From an uncultured Pseudogracilibacillus sp. (GTDB lineage: Bacteria; Bacillota; Bacilli; Bacillales; Amphibacillaceae), in assembly GCA_937974845.1 (NCBI GenBank), contig CALJVC010000081.1, positions 1 through 64,000 on the forward strand: a DNA stretch of 64,000 nucleotides, given 5' to 3'. The position numbers and the translations under genes were made by a program. Positions 42,693 to 51,078 of the stretch are shown here, in pieces (positions within the stretch are counted from its first letter, which is position 1; each line of letters starts with the position of its first letter). The notes beneath the pieces were generated by a model, which saw only the letters and a list, made by a program, of their open reading frames with translations, was not told the origin of the DNA and searched no databases.

Positions 42693-42733
42693 AGTATACA
42701 CAATTTTAGTCGTTTTGTCGAGCGAACGCTCAA
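42693..42733 (-). promoter_or_regulatory. Promoter and TetR-type operator of the acyl-CoA operon
   Basis: Leftward TCGACA (42721-42716), 17 bases, TATACT (42698-42693). The palindrome TTGAGCGTTCGCTCGA (42733-42718) covers the -35 element. It has the same half-site pattern, TT centre and spacing as the palindrome upstream of fadF. The rest of the 411-base gap holds the cre-like site and the fadF terminator; no gene is seen. Confidence 0.7.
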
Positions 42734-42835
42734 TCAATTTTTCATTTTTAAAAATTTTACTAGATAACCTTTAGTTTTTTTGTGTTGAAATACAAGACGA
42801 AAGTTGAAGGAGAAGCGGCTACTTTTTTCTCAGCA

Positions 42836-42871
42836 TAAAAAAACGGACTGAACCTTATCGTTCAGTCCGTT
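42836..42871 (-). terminator. Rho-independent terminator of fadF
   Basis: Perfect 12-bp stem AACGGACTGAAC (42842-42853) / GTTCAGTCCGTT (42860-42871), followed on the minus strand by TTTTTATG. Confidence 0.9.
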
Positions 42872-42878
42872 CATCTAA

Positions 42879-45005
42879 TTAGGACGCAGACTTTTCTTCC
42901 TGCTCTTCATCCGCAAAGACGGATAGGGCTAAAATTTCTGCAACGTCCATGGTGCTAATATCCTGTTCTACTTCCTTCGCCTTCGTACCGTCGCTAATCA
43001 TCGTTAAGCAGTATGGACAAGCAGTAGAAATCATGTTCGGATTAACTTCTAAAGCTTGTTCTGTACGGGCGACGTTGATGCGGTGTCCGACTGTTTCTTC
43101 AGACCACATGAGTCCTCCACCAGCACCACAGCACATGGCGTTTTCTTTCGTACGTACCATTTCTACGACTTCTAAGCCTGGGATAGACTCTAGAATCTCC
43201 CGTGGCGGATCGTAGACGTCGTTATAACGACCTAAGTAACAGGAGTCATGGTAAGTAATACGCTTATCAATACGACCCTTCGGCTTTAAGCGCCCTTGAC
43301 GTAATAAGTCAACGAGCATTTCCGTGTGGTGAACCACTTCTGCTTCAAAACCGAAATCAGGGTACTCGTTTTTGAAAATGTTGTAGGCGTGTGGGTCAAT
43401 CGTGACGATCTTCTTCACACCATGCTTTTCAAATTCTTTAATGTTTTTCTCAGCGATTTCTTGGAAAAGGAACTCGTTACCAATACGACGGGCAGTATCC
43501 CCAGAGTTCATCTCCTTATTACCTAAAATCGCAAACTTCACACCAGCTTCGTTCATTAACTTAGCGAAGGCAATGGCAATTTTCTGGCTTTCGTTATCAT
43601 AAGCACCCATTGAACTAACCCAGTATAAATATTCGAAGTCTTCGCCTTCTTTTTTGAGTTCTTTAACCGTCGGTACGCGGACAGACTCGTCTAATTCGCG
43701 CCACTTAATACGGTCTTTACGGGATAAGCCCCATGGGTTTCCTTGACGTTCGATATTTTGAACAGCTCGTTGTTGCTCGACATCCATCTTACCTTCTGTC
43801 ATAACGAGGTAACGACGCATATCGATAATGTGGCTTACGTGTTCGTTTACTACAGGGCACGCATCTTCACAGTTACGGCAAGTAGTACAAGCCTGTAATT
43901 CCTCTTCAGAAATAACGTCTCCAATCAAGCTGACAGCGTCCATTTTTGCAACAGCTTCTTCCCGGTCCATTTCTGCTAAGGCATTCGGTCCTTGACCAGC
44001 GAAAGCATACTCCGGAACCCAAGGAGAACGTCCAGTAATCGCTGCTCCTTTATCGTTTAAATGATCGCGGAGCTTAATCATAATATCCATCGGCGATAAT
44101 ACTTTTCCTGTCGTCGCCGCAGGACAAACGCTCGTACAACGTCCACACTCAACACAGGCGTATAAATCGAGTAGTTGACGGCGATCGAAATCTTCTACTT
44201 TTCCAACTCCGAAAGAGAAGTCCTCTTCAGTCATCTCCTCGTCATCTTCGTCAAAGTCGAAGTTAAGAGGTTTTAACTTTCCAGGCTCTGGGTTGGCTAA
44301 ATAAACGTTTACTGGCGCTGCAATTAAGTGCGCGTGCTTGGATTGTGGGATATAGACTAAAAAAGCTAAAATCGTTAAAGTGTGAATCCACCATGCGATA
44401 AAGAACCATACCATCGCTGCTGTCGGTGATAAGAAACTGAAGACGGAAGCGATGGCGCTCGCTACCGGTTCAGACCATACGGCTCCCTTACCTTGCCAGA
44501 TTTGTAACATGGCGTTTCCAAAGAGAACCGATAACATTAACGTCCCAATAAAAATAAGTACTAAACCGGCATACCAGCCTCTCTTTAAACGGGCAAGCTT
44601 TTCTATGTATCGACGATAAAAAGCCCAAACGACAGCTACTAATACCATCAATGTAACGATCTCTTGGAAAAAGGTAAATGCTGGGTAGAAGGATCCAAAG
44701 GGTAAATGTTTGCCTGGCGCTAATCCTTTAATAAACATATCGATGGCACCAAACTGTACGAGAATAAATCCATAGAACATCATAACGTGGATGATTCCAG
44801 ATTTTTTATCCTTCAATAACTTCTTCTGTCCGAAGACCATTACAATGACGTCTCGCACTCCATCTTTAACCGCTTTATCAAATTCGCTCTTTTTACCTAA
44901 CTTCATATAAGCGACTCGGGTTGCCACTGCTTTAGCAAAGAGATAAATACCTAAAGCAGTAACCGCAAGAAAAGCGATTAAATTAATGATTAAAAAAGTG
45001 TTCAT
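42879..45005 (-). CDS. fadF: FadF-like iron-sulfur membrane oxidoreductase
   Basis: 708 residues; corresponds to B. subtilis FadF (YwjF), thought to pass electrons from acyl-CoA dehydrogenase and ETF to quinone. N-terminal membrane part with about six helices (to residue 230, nitrate-reductase-gamma-like), then two [4Fe-4S] motifs (CVECGRCTSVCP and CTTCRNCEDACP) and two CCG domains (HDSCYLGRYN and AMCCGAGGG) as in heterodisulfide reductase HdrD. It lies upstream of and in the same direction as the acyl-CoA operon, but has its own terminator and its own operator. Confidence 0.92.
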   Translation of the reverse strand: MNTFLIINLIAFLAVTALGIYLFAKAVATRVAYMKLGKKSEFDKAVKDGVRDVIVMVFGQKKLLKDKKSGIIHVMMFYGFILVQFGAIDMFIKGLAPGKHLPFGSFYPAFTFFQEIVTLMVLVAVVWAFYRRYIEKLARLKRGWYAGLVLIFIGTLMLSVLFGNAMLQIWQGKGAVWSEPVASAIASVFSFLSPTAAMVWFFIAWWIHTLTILAFLVYIPQSKHAHLIAAPVNVYLANPEPGKLKPLNFDFDEDDEEMTEEDFSFGVGKVEDFDRRQLLDLYACVECGRCTSVCPAATTGKVLSPMDIMIKLRDHLNDKGAAITGRSPWVPEYAFAGQGPNALAEMDREEAVAKMDAVSLIGDVISEEELQACTTCRNCEDACPVVNEHVSHIIDMRRYLVMTEGKMDVEQQRAVQNIERQGNPWGLSRKDRIKWRELDESVRVPTVKELKKEGEDFEYLYWVSSMGAYDNESQKIAIAFAKLMNEAGVKFAILGNKEMNSGDTARRIGNEFLFQEIAEKNIKEFEKHGVKKIVTIDPHAYNIFKNEYPDFGFEAEVVHHTEMLVDLLRQGRLKPKGRIDKRITYHDSCYLGRYNDVYDPPREILESIPGLEVVEMVRTKENAMCCGAGGGLMWSEETVGHRINVARTEQALEVNPNMISTACPYCLTMISDGTKAKEVEQDISTMDVAEILALSVFADEEQEEKSAS

Positions 45006-45081
45006 TGCTCTCCTCCTAAGATGATATTACTTTTAGTGTTGTCTCTTTCAGTCTATATCTTGGTTTAAATGGCTATTCTAT

Positions 45082-45103
45082 AAAATGAATGAACATTCAT
45101 TTT
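45082..45103 (-). promoter_or_regulatory. TetR-type operator upstream of fadF
   Basis: A 10-bp inverted repeat, AAAATGAATG and CATTCATTTT, around a 2-bp centre; the core reads ATGAATGTTCATTCAT on the minus strand. Half sites are those of the B. subtilis FadR box (TGAATGA...TCATTCA), but the spacing is shorter. It lies about 80 bases upstream of fadF. Confidence 0.65.
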
Positions 45104-45268
45104 CGACTTCTTTTCCTTCATAGATTCTACTAGATTTTTTTACCGTTTGCAAAGGAAAACGTTCTCTTTTTGTCGGAAAAAATCACTTTATATCCCTAGA
45201 ACTCCTTCGCTATCCTAGGTTGAAAGATAAGGCCTGCCTCATTCCATATATAAGATAAGGACTAGTTT

Positions 45269-45282
45269 TGAAAGCGCTTGGA
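45269..45282 (+). promoter_or_regulatory. cre-like site upstream of fadF
   Basis: TGAAAGCGCTTGGA matches TGWAANCGNTNWCA at 12 of 14 positions. It is about 265 bases upstream of fadF, far for direct repression, so its role is uncertain. Confidence 0.35.
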
Positions 45283-45513
45283 CTTTCCTAGCGGGAAAAC
45301 AAAGCTTCTCCGCTCGAAAACGAGGGGTTAAATTTCCTCTTACTCATATTCTTACATATTTACTTTTACTTTCCTAGCCAATTGTTTCTAAATAGATTCC
45401 TTTACACTGGCCAACACGTCATTCACTCTCTAGTAGATTAAGAAGGACAGTGCCTCAGGCCTCTATAGAAACCAATCATTCTCCTTTCCTTTAACAAAAT
45501 CTTTAGCTTTCCC

Positions 45514-45847
45514 TGTATCCAATCTCTAGACCTATTTACAGTAATTCGTTCCATTATAAATAGAAAATATTTTCGTTTACAAGAAAAGCATCTACTGTAT
45601 ATCCGCATAAATCCTATATACAGTAATCATGTTTACTGTATATAGAAGAAAACTTTTTTATATCCTGTATACAGTAAATGCCTCTACTGTAAATAGGTTT
45701 TTTAAAAAATCTATCCTGTATACAGTAAAATCGTCTACGGTATACAGGAATTATTCCTATTTACAAAAAAGCGTTACACTGTATACAGAAAATATTTCTA
45801 TATATAAGGAGCCAAGTCCATATATATAGAAAATTTTACCGTATACA
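45514..45847. repeat. Phased palindrome array 3 (16 sites)
   Basis: Sites of the YRTAWAYR type start at 45514, 45533, 45555, 45574, 45596, 45615, 45637, 45666, 45688, 45717, 45739, 45758, 45780, 45799, 45821 and 45840. Orientation alternates. All seven inverse-to-forward steps are exactly 22 bp. Forward-to-inverse steps are 19 bp in six cases and 29 bp in the two consecutive central ones (45637-45666 and 45688-45717). The architecture is symmetric: three 41-bp pairs, two 51-bp pairs, three 41-bp pairs. The two central inverse sites are perfect TGTATACA followed by GTAAA. The array lies between the argS terminator and the fadF upstream region. Confidence 0.9.
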
Positions 45848-45874
45848 AGATGCCTTTGCCGACCCTTCGCAAAG

Positions 45875-45914
45875 ATAAAAAAGTGTAGAAGGAGGAATTC
45901 CTTCTACACTTTTT
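45875..45914 (-). terminator. Rho-independent terminator of argS
   Basis: Arms AAAAGTGTAGAAGG and CCTTCTACACTTTT (about 45879-45892 and 45900-45914), followed on the minus strand by TTTTTTATC. The argS stop codon lies in the first arm. The stem resembles that of the upp terminator with paired changes. Confidence 0.88.
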
Positions 45915-47583
45915 ACATTTTCTCCGGTGCAGAGACCCCGATAAGACGTAGACTATTTCCTAGGGTAATTTTTACAGCCTTCATCAAGGCAATCCGGGCC
46001 TCTGTCAATGGTAGGTTCGCCTCATCGATAACCTTCTCCGCATTGTAAAAGCTGTGCAAGAAGCTGGCGAGGTCAAAAACATACTGGGTAATTCGATAAG
46101 GCGCCTCCCGCTCGGCCGCTTCCGCTACCACTTCTGGGAAGGAGGCGAGATGGCGTAGGAGGTCACGCTCCCGTTCAGTTGTCAGTAGGCTAGGATCGAA
46201 GGCTTCGCTAGTAGCCAATCCCTTGGCCTCTGCCTGCTTTAACATAGTACAAATTCGCGCATGGGCGTATTGAACATAGTACACCGGGTTTTCATTCGAT
46301 TGCGAGCGGGCTAGATTCAGGTCAAAGTCTAATTGCGAATCGTTCGAACGCATGTTGAAAAAGTAACGCACCGCATCGACACCTACATCTTCAACTAATT
46401 CCCGTAACGTAATCGCACTACCGGTCCGCTTGCTCATGCGTACAATTTCTCCGTCTTCTAAAACATTCACCATCTGAATGACGCTGACTGATAACTTTTC
46501 TTCTGGGTAGCCAAGGGCTTGGATCGCCGCAGAGATTCGCGGAATATAACCATGGTGGTCTGCACCCCAAACGTTAATAATTTTGTCAAAACCACGGGCT
46601 AACTTATTCTGGTGATAGGCAATATCCGGCGTTAAATAGGTGTAGGAGCCATCCTTCTTAATTAACACCCGATCCTTGTCATCGCCGAAAGCCGTCGACT
46701 TAAACCATGTCGCTCCGTCTTCTTCATAGACGTAGCCTCGTTCCTCTAGTTTCGCTAAAACTTGTTCAATCTGCCCGTCTTCATAAAGGGAAGATTCGGA
46801 AAACCATTGGTCAAATTCTACCCGGAAATCAGCTAAGATTTGTTTAATGCGCTCGAGCTGATAATTGAGGCCATACTCACGAAAATAGGATAACCTCTCC
46901 GCTTCCCCTACTTCTAACCAACGGGAACCTTCCTTCTCTTTGATTTCCTCTGCAATAGCTTTAATATCTTCACCATAATAGCCATCCTCAGGCATCGCCA
47001 TCTCTTGGCCATGGGCTTCGTAATATCGAACTTCAATCGACTTGGCAAGTTGATCGATTTGGTTTCCAGCATCGTTAATATAATATTCCCGTTCCACATC
47101 ATAACCAGAAAAGTCTAGGACATTGCTTAACACATCGCCAAAAACCGCTCCCCGAGCATGGCCTAAGTGGGGCTCTCCTGTCGGGTTCATGGACACGAAC
47201 TCAACTTGGATTCGTTGACCCTTTCCACGATTCGTCCTTCCATAGTTCTCCTTTTCTTCTAGGATTGTTTCAACGACGTCATTTAAATAGGCTTCATCCA
47301 TAAAGAAATTAATAAAACCAGGTCCTGCAATATCTAGTTCTTTCACCTGGGCCTTGCTCGTATCAAGATGCTCGACAATCTGCTCGGCAATTTGGCGCGG
47401 AGCCTGCCTAGCTACCCGGGCCAGTTGCATGGCAATGTTCGTTGCAAAATCTCCGTGGGCTTTTTCCCTTGGTTTTTCTAAAATAATTTCCGGTAACTCC
47501 GCTTCCGAACAAAGCTCCGCCTGCAAAATCGCCTGTTTAATCTCCGATTTTAATGTCTCTTCTATCGAACTTAATAAGGTCAT
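45913..47583 (-). CDS. argS: Arginyl-tRNA synthetase
   Basis: Class I aminoacyl-tRNA synthetase, 556 residues. Arg-tRNA-synthetase N-terminal domain (about 1-85), HIGH-type motif in [19 protein letters not shown]-type motif VRMSKRTG, and a C-terminal DALR anticodon-binding domain. It overlaps the preceding ywiB gene by four bases (ATGA), as in B. subtilis, so the two are translationally coupled. Confidence 0.96.
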   Translation of the reverse strand: MTLLSSIEETLKSEIKQAILQAELCSEAELPEIILEKPREKAHGDFATNIAMQLARVARQAPRQIAEQIVEHLDTSKAQVKELDIAGPGFINFFMDEAYLNDVVETILEEKENYGRTNRGKGQRIQVEFVSMNPTGEPHLGHARGAVFGDVLSNVLDFSGYDVEREYYINDAGNQIDQLAKSIEVRYYEAHGQEMAMPEDGYYGEDIKAIAEEIKEKEGSRWLEVGEAERLSYFREYGLNYQLERIKQILADFRVEFDQWFSESSLYEDGQIEQVLAKLEERGYVYEEDGATWFKSTAFGDDKDRVLIKKDGSYTYLTPDIAYHQNKLARGFDKIINVWGADHHGYIPRISAAIQALGYPEEKLSVSVIQMVNVLEDGEIVRMSKRTGSAITLRELVEDVGVDAVRYFFNMRSNDSQLDFDLNLARSQSNENPVYYVQYAHARICTMLKQAEAKGLATSEAFDPSLLTTERERDLLRHLASFPEVVAEAAEREAPYRITQYVFDLASFLHSFYNAEKVIDEANLPLTEARIALMKAVKITLGNSLRLIGVSAPEKM

Positions 47584-48014
47584 AGTAATTTCTCCTCCGT
47601 ATACGTTAATGTTAGATGATGGGCTTGTTCTTCTATTCCATTAATCGTTGCATCATAAGTAATGATGATCTCTCCCGCCTCTTCCTTACTCAACCTTTTA
47701 ATATGCAAGGTCTTCGTACGAATATCGAAGTGAAGTGAACCATACGGATGACGGTATAAGCTTTCGGAACGCTTGCCAACTTCAAAATGTTGGTTCATCG
47801 TAATTGCGCCGGAACGCTTAATCGTAACCTTCTTATCTTGAATTGTAATGTAATTACGGATATTCCCTATATCTTCCCTTTTCTCTGTAAAGGTTATAAT
47901 TTCTATCGATTCTTTACGCATATATTCTGCTGGTTGTTTAATAATAGACATTTCTTTTTCGCCATTCCGATCGATTACGGTGCGAAGCTCTACATCGATT
48001 ATTTTTTCTTCCAT
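47580..48014 (-). CDS. ywiB: DUF1934 family protein, YwiB-like
   Basis: Small beta-barrel (calycin-like) protein of unknown function, 144 residues from the ATG at 48014 ([12 protein letters not shown]); GAGG lies nine bases upstream, while the longer frame starts at 48029. Family features include a central [27 protein letters not shown] stretch (shown here only as the position of about residues 80-105). No signal peptide. The stop codon overlaps the argS start, a conserved arrangement in Bacillaceae. Confidence 0.88.
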   Translation of the reverse strand: MEEKIIDVELRTVIDRNGEKEMSIIKQPAEYMRKESIEIITFTEKREDIGNIRNYITIQDKKVTIKRSGAITMNQHFEVGKRSESLYRHPYGSLHFDIRTKTLHIKRLSKEEAGEIIITYDATINGIEEQAHHLTLTYTEEKLL

Positions 48015-48242
48015 CACTGTTTTCCTCACCCATTTGCATCCATTATCTTTTTATTATAGCGCTGTTTATAAACTTTTACCATTTAAGTTATATAGCTCTA
48101 TTCCCATCTTACGCCTAACTAAATTTGCTCGAGAAGTTTATTATTTTTAAAAAATTACCATAATGAACAATGATACGACATGCAGAAGTCGAATCGACAA
48201 AAATGTATTTACTGAATCTTCCTAGCAAGAGAGGCTAAGACA

Positions 48243-50273
48243 ATGATAAAACGATGTATCAAGTTTTTTACATACTTTTTATTTCTCCTTGCTTTTTTCA
48301 TCGGCTGTACCCTAGCCATTCTTTATTCTTTAGGTCCCCCACCGCTTACAGAAGAAGCGGAGGTGACAATCCTTGCATCCAACGGAGAGCCATTAACCAA
48401 TACGAAAAAAAATTTACCTTCCTTAGAAGCCTTGCCTGACTACGCCCTTGAAGGCTTCCTACTTGCAGAGGATAAGCATTTTTACGCCCACTATGGCTTC
48501 GATCCTAAAGGGATTGCCCGAGCCCTTGTACGGAACCTTCAAGCCGGTAAGCTAAAGGAAGGAGCAAGCACGATTACCCAGCAACTAGCCCGTAACCTCT
48601 ATCTTTCCCATGAAAAAACATGGTCAAGGAAAATAAAGGAATTATACTACACCTTACGATTGGAAATGTTTTATGAAAAGGACGAAATCCTCCTCGCCTA
48701 TTTAAATACAATCTACTTTGGCCATGGAGCTTATGGCATCGAGGAAGCGAGCTACTATTATTACCAAAAAAGCGCCCGGGACTTAAGCTTAGCCGAAGCA
48801 ACGATGCTAGTCGGAATACCGAAGGGACCTACCTATTACTCCCCTTTCAATGACCGAGAAAGGGCTGAAAAAAGACAAGCCTTTATCCTATCCCTTTTAA
48901 AAAATGAGGGCGTCATTACAGAAGCAGCGTATTACGAAGCACTCAAGGAAAAGCCCGCTTTAGCGAACAATAAAACAAATCCCGATGACAATGTCCATTA
49001 CTTTATCGACTATGTTTGGCAAGAGGCGGTCCAGGAACTAGGCTTCGAGAAGCAAAGTTTGCAAAAACGAGGAGCAACAATCGAAACTACCCTAGATCAA
49101 GATTTACAAAGAGAAAGCGATGAACTTATCCGGCAAGAAGTAGAAGATAAAGACGAGCTGGAAGTCGCCCTCCTCGCCCTCGACCAAACTACTGGTGCCA
49201 TCCGGCAAATGTTAGGGGGAAAAAACTATCAAGCGAGTCCCTTTAATCGGGCCGTCGACGGAAAACGGATGGTCGGCTCAACCTTCAAACCATTACTTTA
49301 TTACGCCGCTTTAGAAAATGGTTTTACAGCGACGACCATGCTCCAAAGTGAACCGACGGCCTTCCTCGTCGATAACGACGTATATGAACCGAGTAACTAC
49401 AACGATTATTACGCCTATAAACCAATCAGCCTCGCCCAAGCAATCGCCCTATCGGACAATATCTACGCCGTAAAAACCCATCTCTTCCTCGGAGCTGAGA
49501 ACGTCGTCGACTGGGCGAAGAAGTTCGGAATCTCGACACCCTTGCCTGAGGTCGCTTCCCTGGCCCTTGGAAGTGCCTCGATTCCTTTGATAGAAATGGT
49601 ACAGGCCTATGCGACCATTGCTAATGGTGGCTTCCATATCGAACCCTACGCCATCGAACGTATCGTCGATGGAAAGGGACATATCCTATACGAAAGAGAA
49701 GAAGTAGAAAAGGAACGTATCTTAAAGGAGAAAAAAGCCTTCCTCCTCACCCATTTAATGACCGGAATGTTCGACCGGCGTTTAAACGGCTATATGGAGG
49801 TGACCGGCGCCTCTTTAATCGATCAATTACAGCCTGAACATGAGTTTGCCGGTAAATCCGGTTCAACTAGTGCCGATAGCTGGATGATCGGTTACAGTCC
49901 AAAACTCGTCGCCGGTGTATGGACCGGCTACGATGACAACCGTCCCTTGACGAAAACTTCGGAAAGGGCCCTCGCTAAGAAGGCCTGGGCGTCCCTTATG
50001 CACACATACCATGCCGAAGAAGAAGAAAGTCTCCGCTTCGAACCACCAGAAGGCCTAGTCGAAGCTGTAATCGACGTCCACTCCGGTCTCCTAGCGACAG
50101 AGGCCTGTGAAACGACTCGAAAAACTTACTTCGAAGAAGGAACAGCCCCTACCCTGTACTGTACAGACCATCTAGCTAACCTAGAGGATGAAGATCAACG
50201 GATTGAAACTGCGAGCAAAAAGCTAGACAAGGAAGCTGTCCTTGCTAAAAAACAAAGGAAAACGAGAGAATAA
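48243..50273 (+). CDS. pbpG: Class A penicillin-binding protein, PbpG (PBP2d)-like
   Basis: Bifunctional peptidoglycan polymerase, 676 residues. N-terminal membrane anchor (about 8-31); GT51 transglycosylase with catalytic Glu76 in AEDKHFYAHYGFD and GASTITQQLARNL; transpeptidase with Ser346 in GSTFKP (SxxK), the SDN motif in ALSDNIYAV and KSG in GKSGSTSAD. B. subtilis PbpG (YwhE) is made in the forespore and works on germ cell wall and cortex; the neighbouring ywhD supports this identity. I could not define a sigma-F/G promoter in the 213-base divergent gap. A C-terminal lysine-rich tail follows the last conserved motif. Confidence 0.9.
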   Translation: MIKRCIKFFTYFLFLLAFFIGCTLAILYSLGPPPLTEEAEVTILASNGEPLTNTKKNLPSLEALPDYALEGFLLAEDKHFYAHYGFDPKGIARALVRNLQAGKLKEGASTITQQLARNLYLSHEKTWSRKIKELYYTLRLEMFYEKDEILLAYLNTIYFGHGAYGIEEASYYYYQKSARDLSLAEATMLVGIPKGPTYYSPFNDRERAEKRQAFILSLLKNEGVITEAAYYEALKEKPALANNKTNPDDNVHYFIDYVWQEAVQELGFEKQSLQKRGATIETTLDQDLQRESDELIRQEVEDKDELEVALLALDQTTGAIRQMLGGKNYQASPFNRAVDGKRMVGSTFKPLLYYAALENGFTATTMLQSEPTAFLVDNDVYEPSNYNDYYAYKPISLAQAIALSDNIYAVKTHLFLGAENVVDWAKKFGISTPLPEVASLALGSASIPLIEMVQAYATIANGGFHIEPYAIERIVDGKGHILYEREEVEKERILKEKKAFLLTHLMTGMFDRRLNGYMEVTGASLIDQLQPEHEFAGKSGSTSADSWMIGYSPKLVAGVWTGYDDNRPLTKTSERALAKKAWASLMHTYHAEEEESLRFEPPEGLVEAVIDVHSGLLATEACETTRKTYFEEGTAPTLYCTDHLANLEDEDQRIETASKKLDKEAVLAKKQRKTRE

Positions 50274-50278
50274 GGCAC

Positions 50279-50317
50279 AAAAAAACCTGTATACACAAGG
50301 TGTAACAGGTTTTTTTG
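50279..50317. terminator. Bidirectional terminator of pbpG
   Basis: AAAAAAACCTGT (50279-50290) / ACAGGTTTTTTT (50305-50316). The loop contains ATACAC and GTGTA, which extend the pairing; the left half reads CTGTATACAC, close to one site of the phased arrays. Confidence 0.85.
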
Positions 50318-50437
50318 TGTCCTAGTAATATTGATGGTTGTCCATGTATACTTATTTTACAAAGGGTATTCGTAAAGTACAAAGTTTTCAAACTATAATT
50401 TTATAAATGTCATAAATTGTTCACGAATTAGGTAAAA

Positions 50438-50947
50438 TTAGGAAAAGGCTTGCTTCAGTTCTTCCGAAGCATTTTCCCACATCGTTTCATCGAACGACCG
50501 CAGAAAATCGCCGAGTAAATGACGCGACTTCTCATCCATATGGTCGACGACGACTTCTCCCTTTAACGAACGCTCCATATGATTGACGTGTTCACCGAGC
50601 TTTTTATAGCCTCTTTTGTTTGGTTTATCGATCCGTAATTCACTAGCTGCAACACCGTGATAATACGGTCCCTGTTCCCCTCTTTCTACCGTTACCCAAG
50701 CGATCCAATATAATAAGCCATCCGGAACCTCGCTCCGATCGGAATAATAGCGAACCCGACGTTCGATATCACTTCTTGCATGCATCGCATCCATATCGAC
50801 GTAGGCCTTCTCCTTATTCGGATCAACGATGACCGACGACATGTTTTCTAATGAGATAGAACCGACACCGAAGCCCCCGTGGCCATCGGTAGCATCATCT
50901 TTAATAATAGTAAACTGTTGTCGTTGTTTTTTCGCTTTATCTGCCAT
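50438..50947 (-). CDS. ywhD: YwhD family protein
   Basis: Conserved Bacillaceae protein of unknown function; 169 residues from the ATG at 50947 (MADKAKKQRQQFTIIKDDAT). AAGGAGG lies six bases upstream, while the frame from 51019 adds 24 residues that include the ribosome binding site. Conserved segments: HGGFGVGSISLENMSSVI, YYSDRSEVPDGLLYWIAWVT. No membrane segment. Convergent with pbpG, the B. subtilis neighbour ywhE. Confidence 0.88.
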   Translation of the reverse strand: MADKAKKQRQQFTIIKDDATDGHGGFGVGSISLENMSSVIVDPNKEKAYVDMDAMHARSDIERRVRYYSDRSEVPDGLLYWIAWVTVERGEQGPYYHGVAASELRIDKPNKRGYKKLGEHVNHMERSLKGEVVVDHMDEKSRHLLGDFLRSFDETMWENASEELKQAFS

Positions 50948-51078
50948 CTTCATCCTCCTTCTTCCTTTTAAACAATTAAAGACAATGTACTTTAGTTTTA
51001 TCTTACCACATTCCAGCACTTTTGTTCCTTTGACCGGCTTTCATAACCCTTTCGTTTAGGAAACTCAACGACAAAACC

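Larger units (their letters stand above)
45006..45513. other. fadF upstream region
   Basis: Contains the fadF promoter region with the TetR-type operator (45082-45103) and a cre-like site (45269-45282). The stretch 45285-45510 is AT-rich and has no frame or RNA motif that I recognise. Confidence 0.4.

Noticed and set aside
45629..45829. Plus-strand open frame of 66 codons with YTV/TVYR words
   Set aside because: Same explanation in array 3; no ribosome binding site and no steady reading frame of the repeat.
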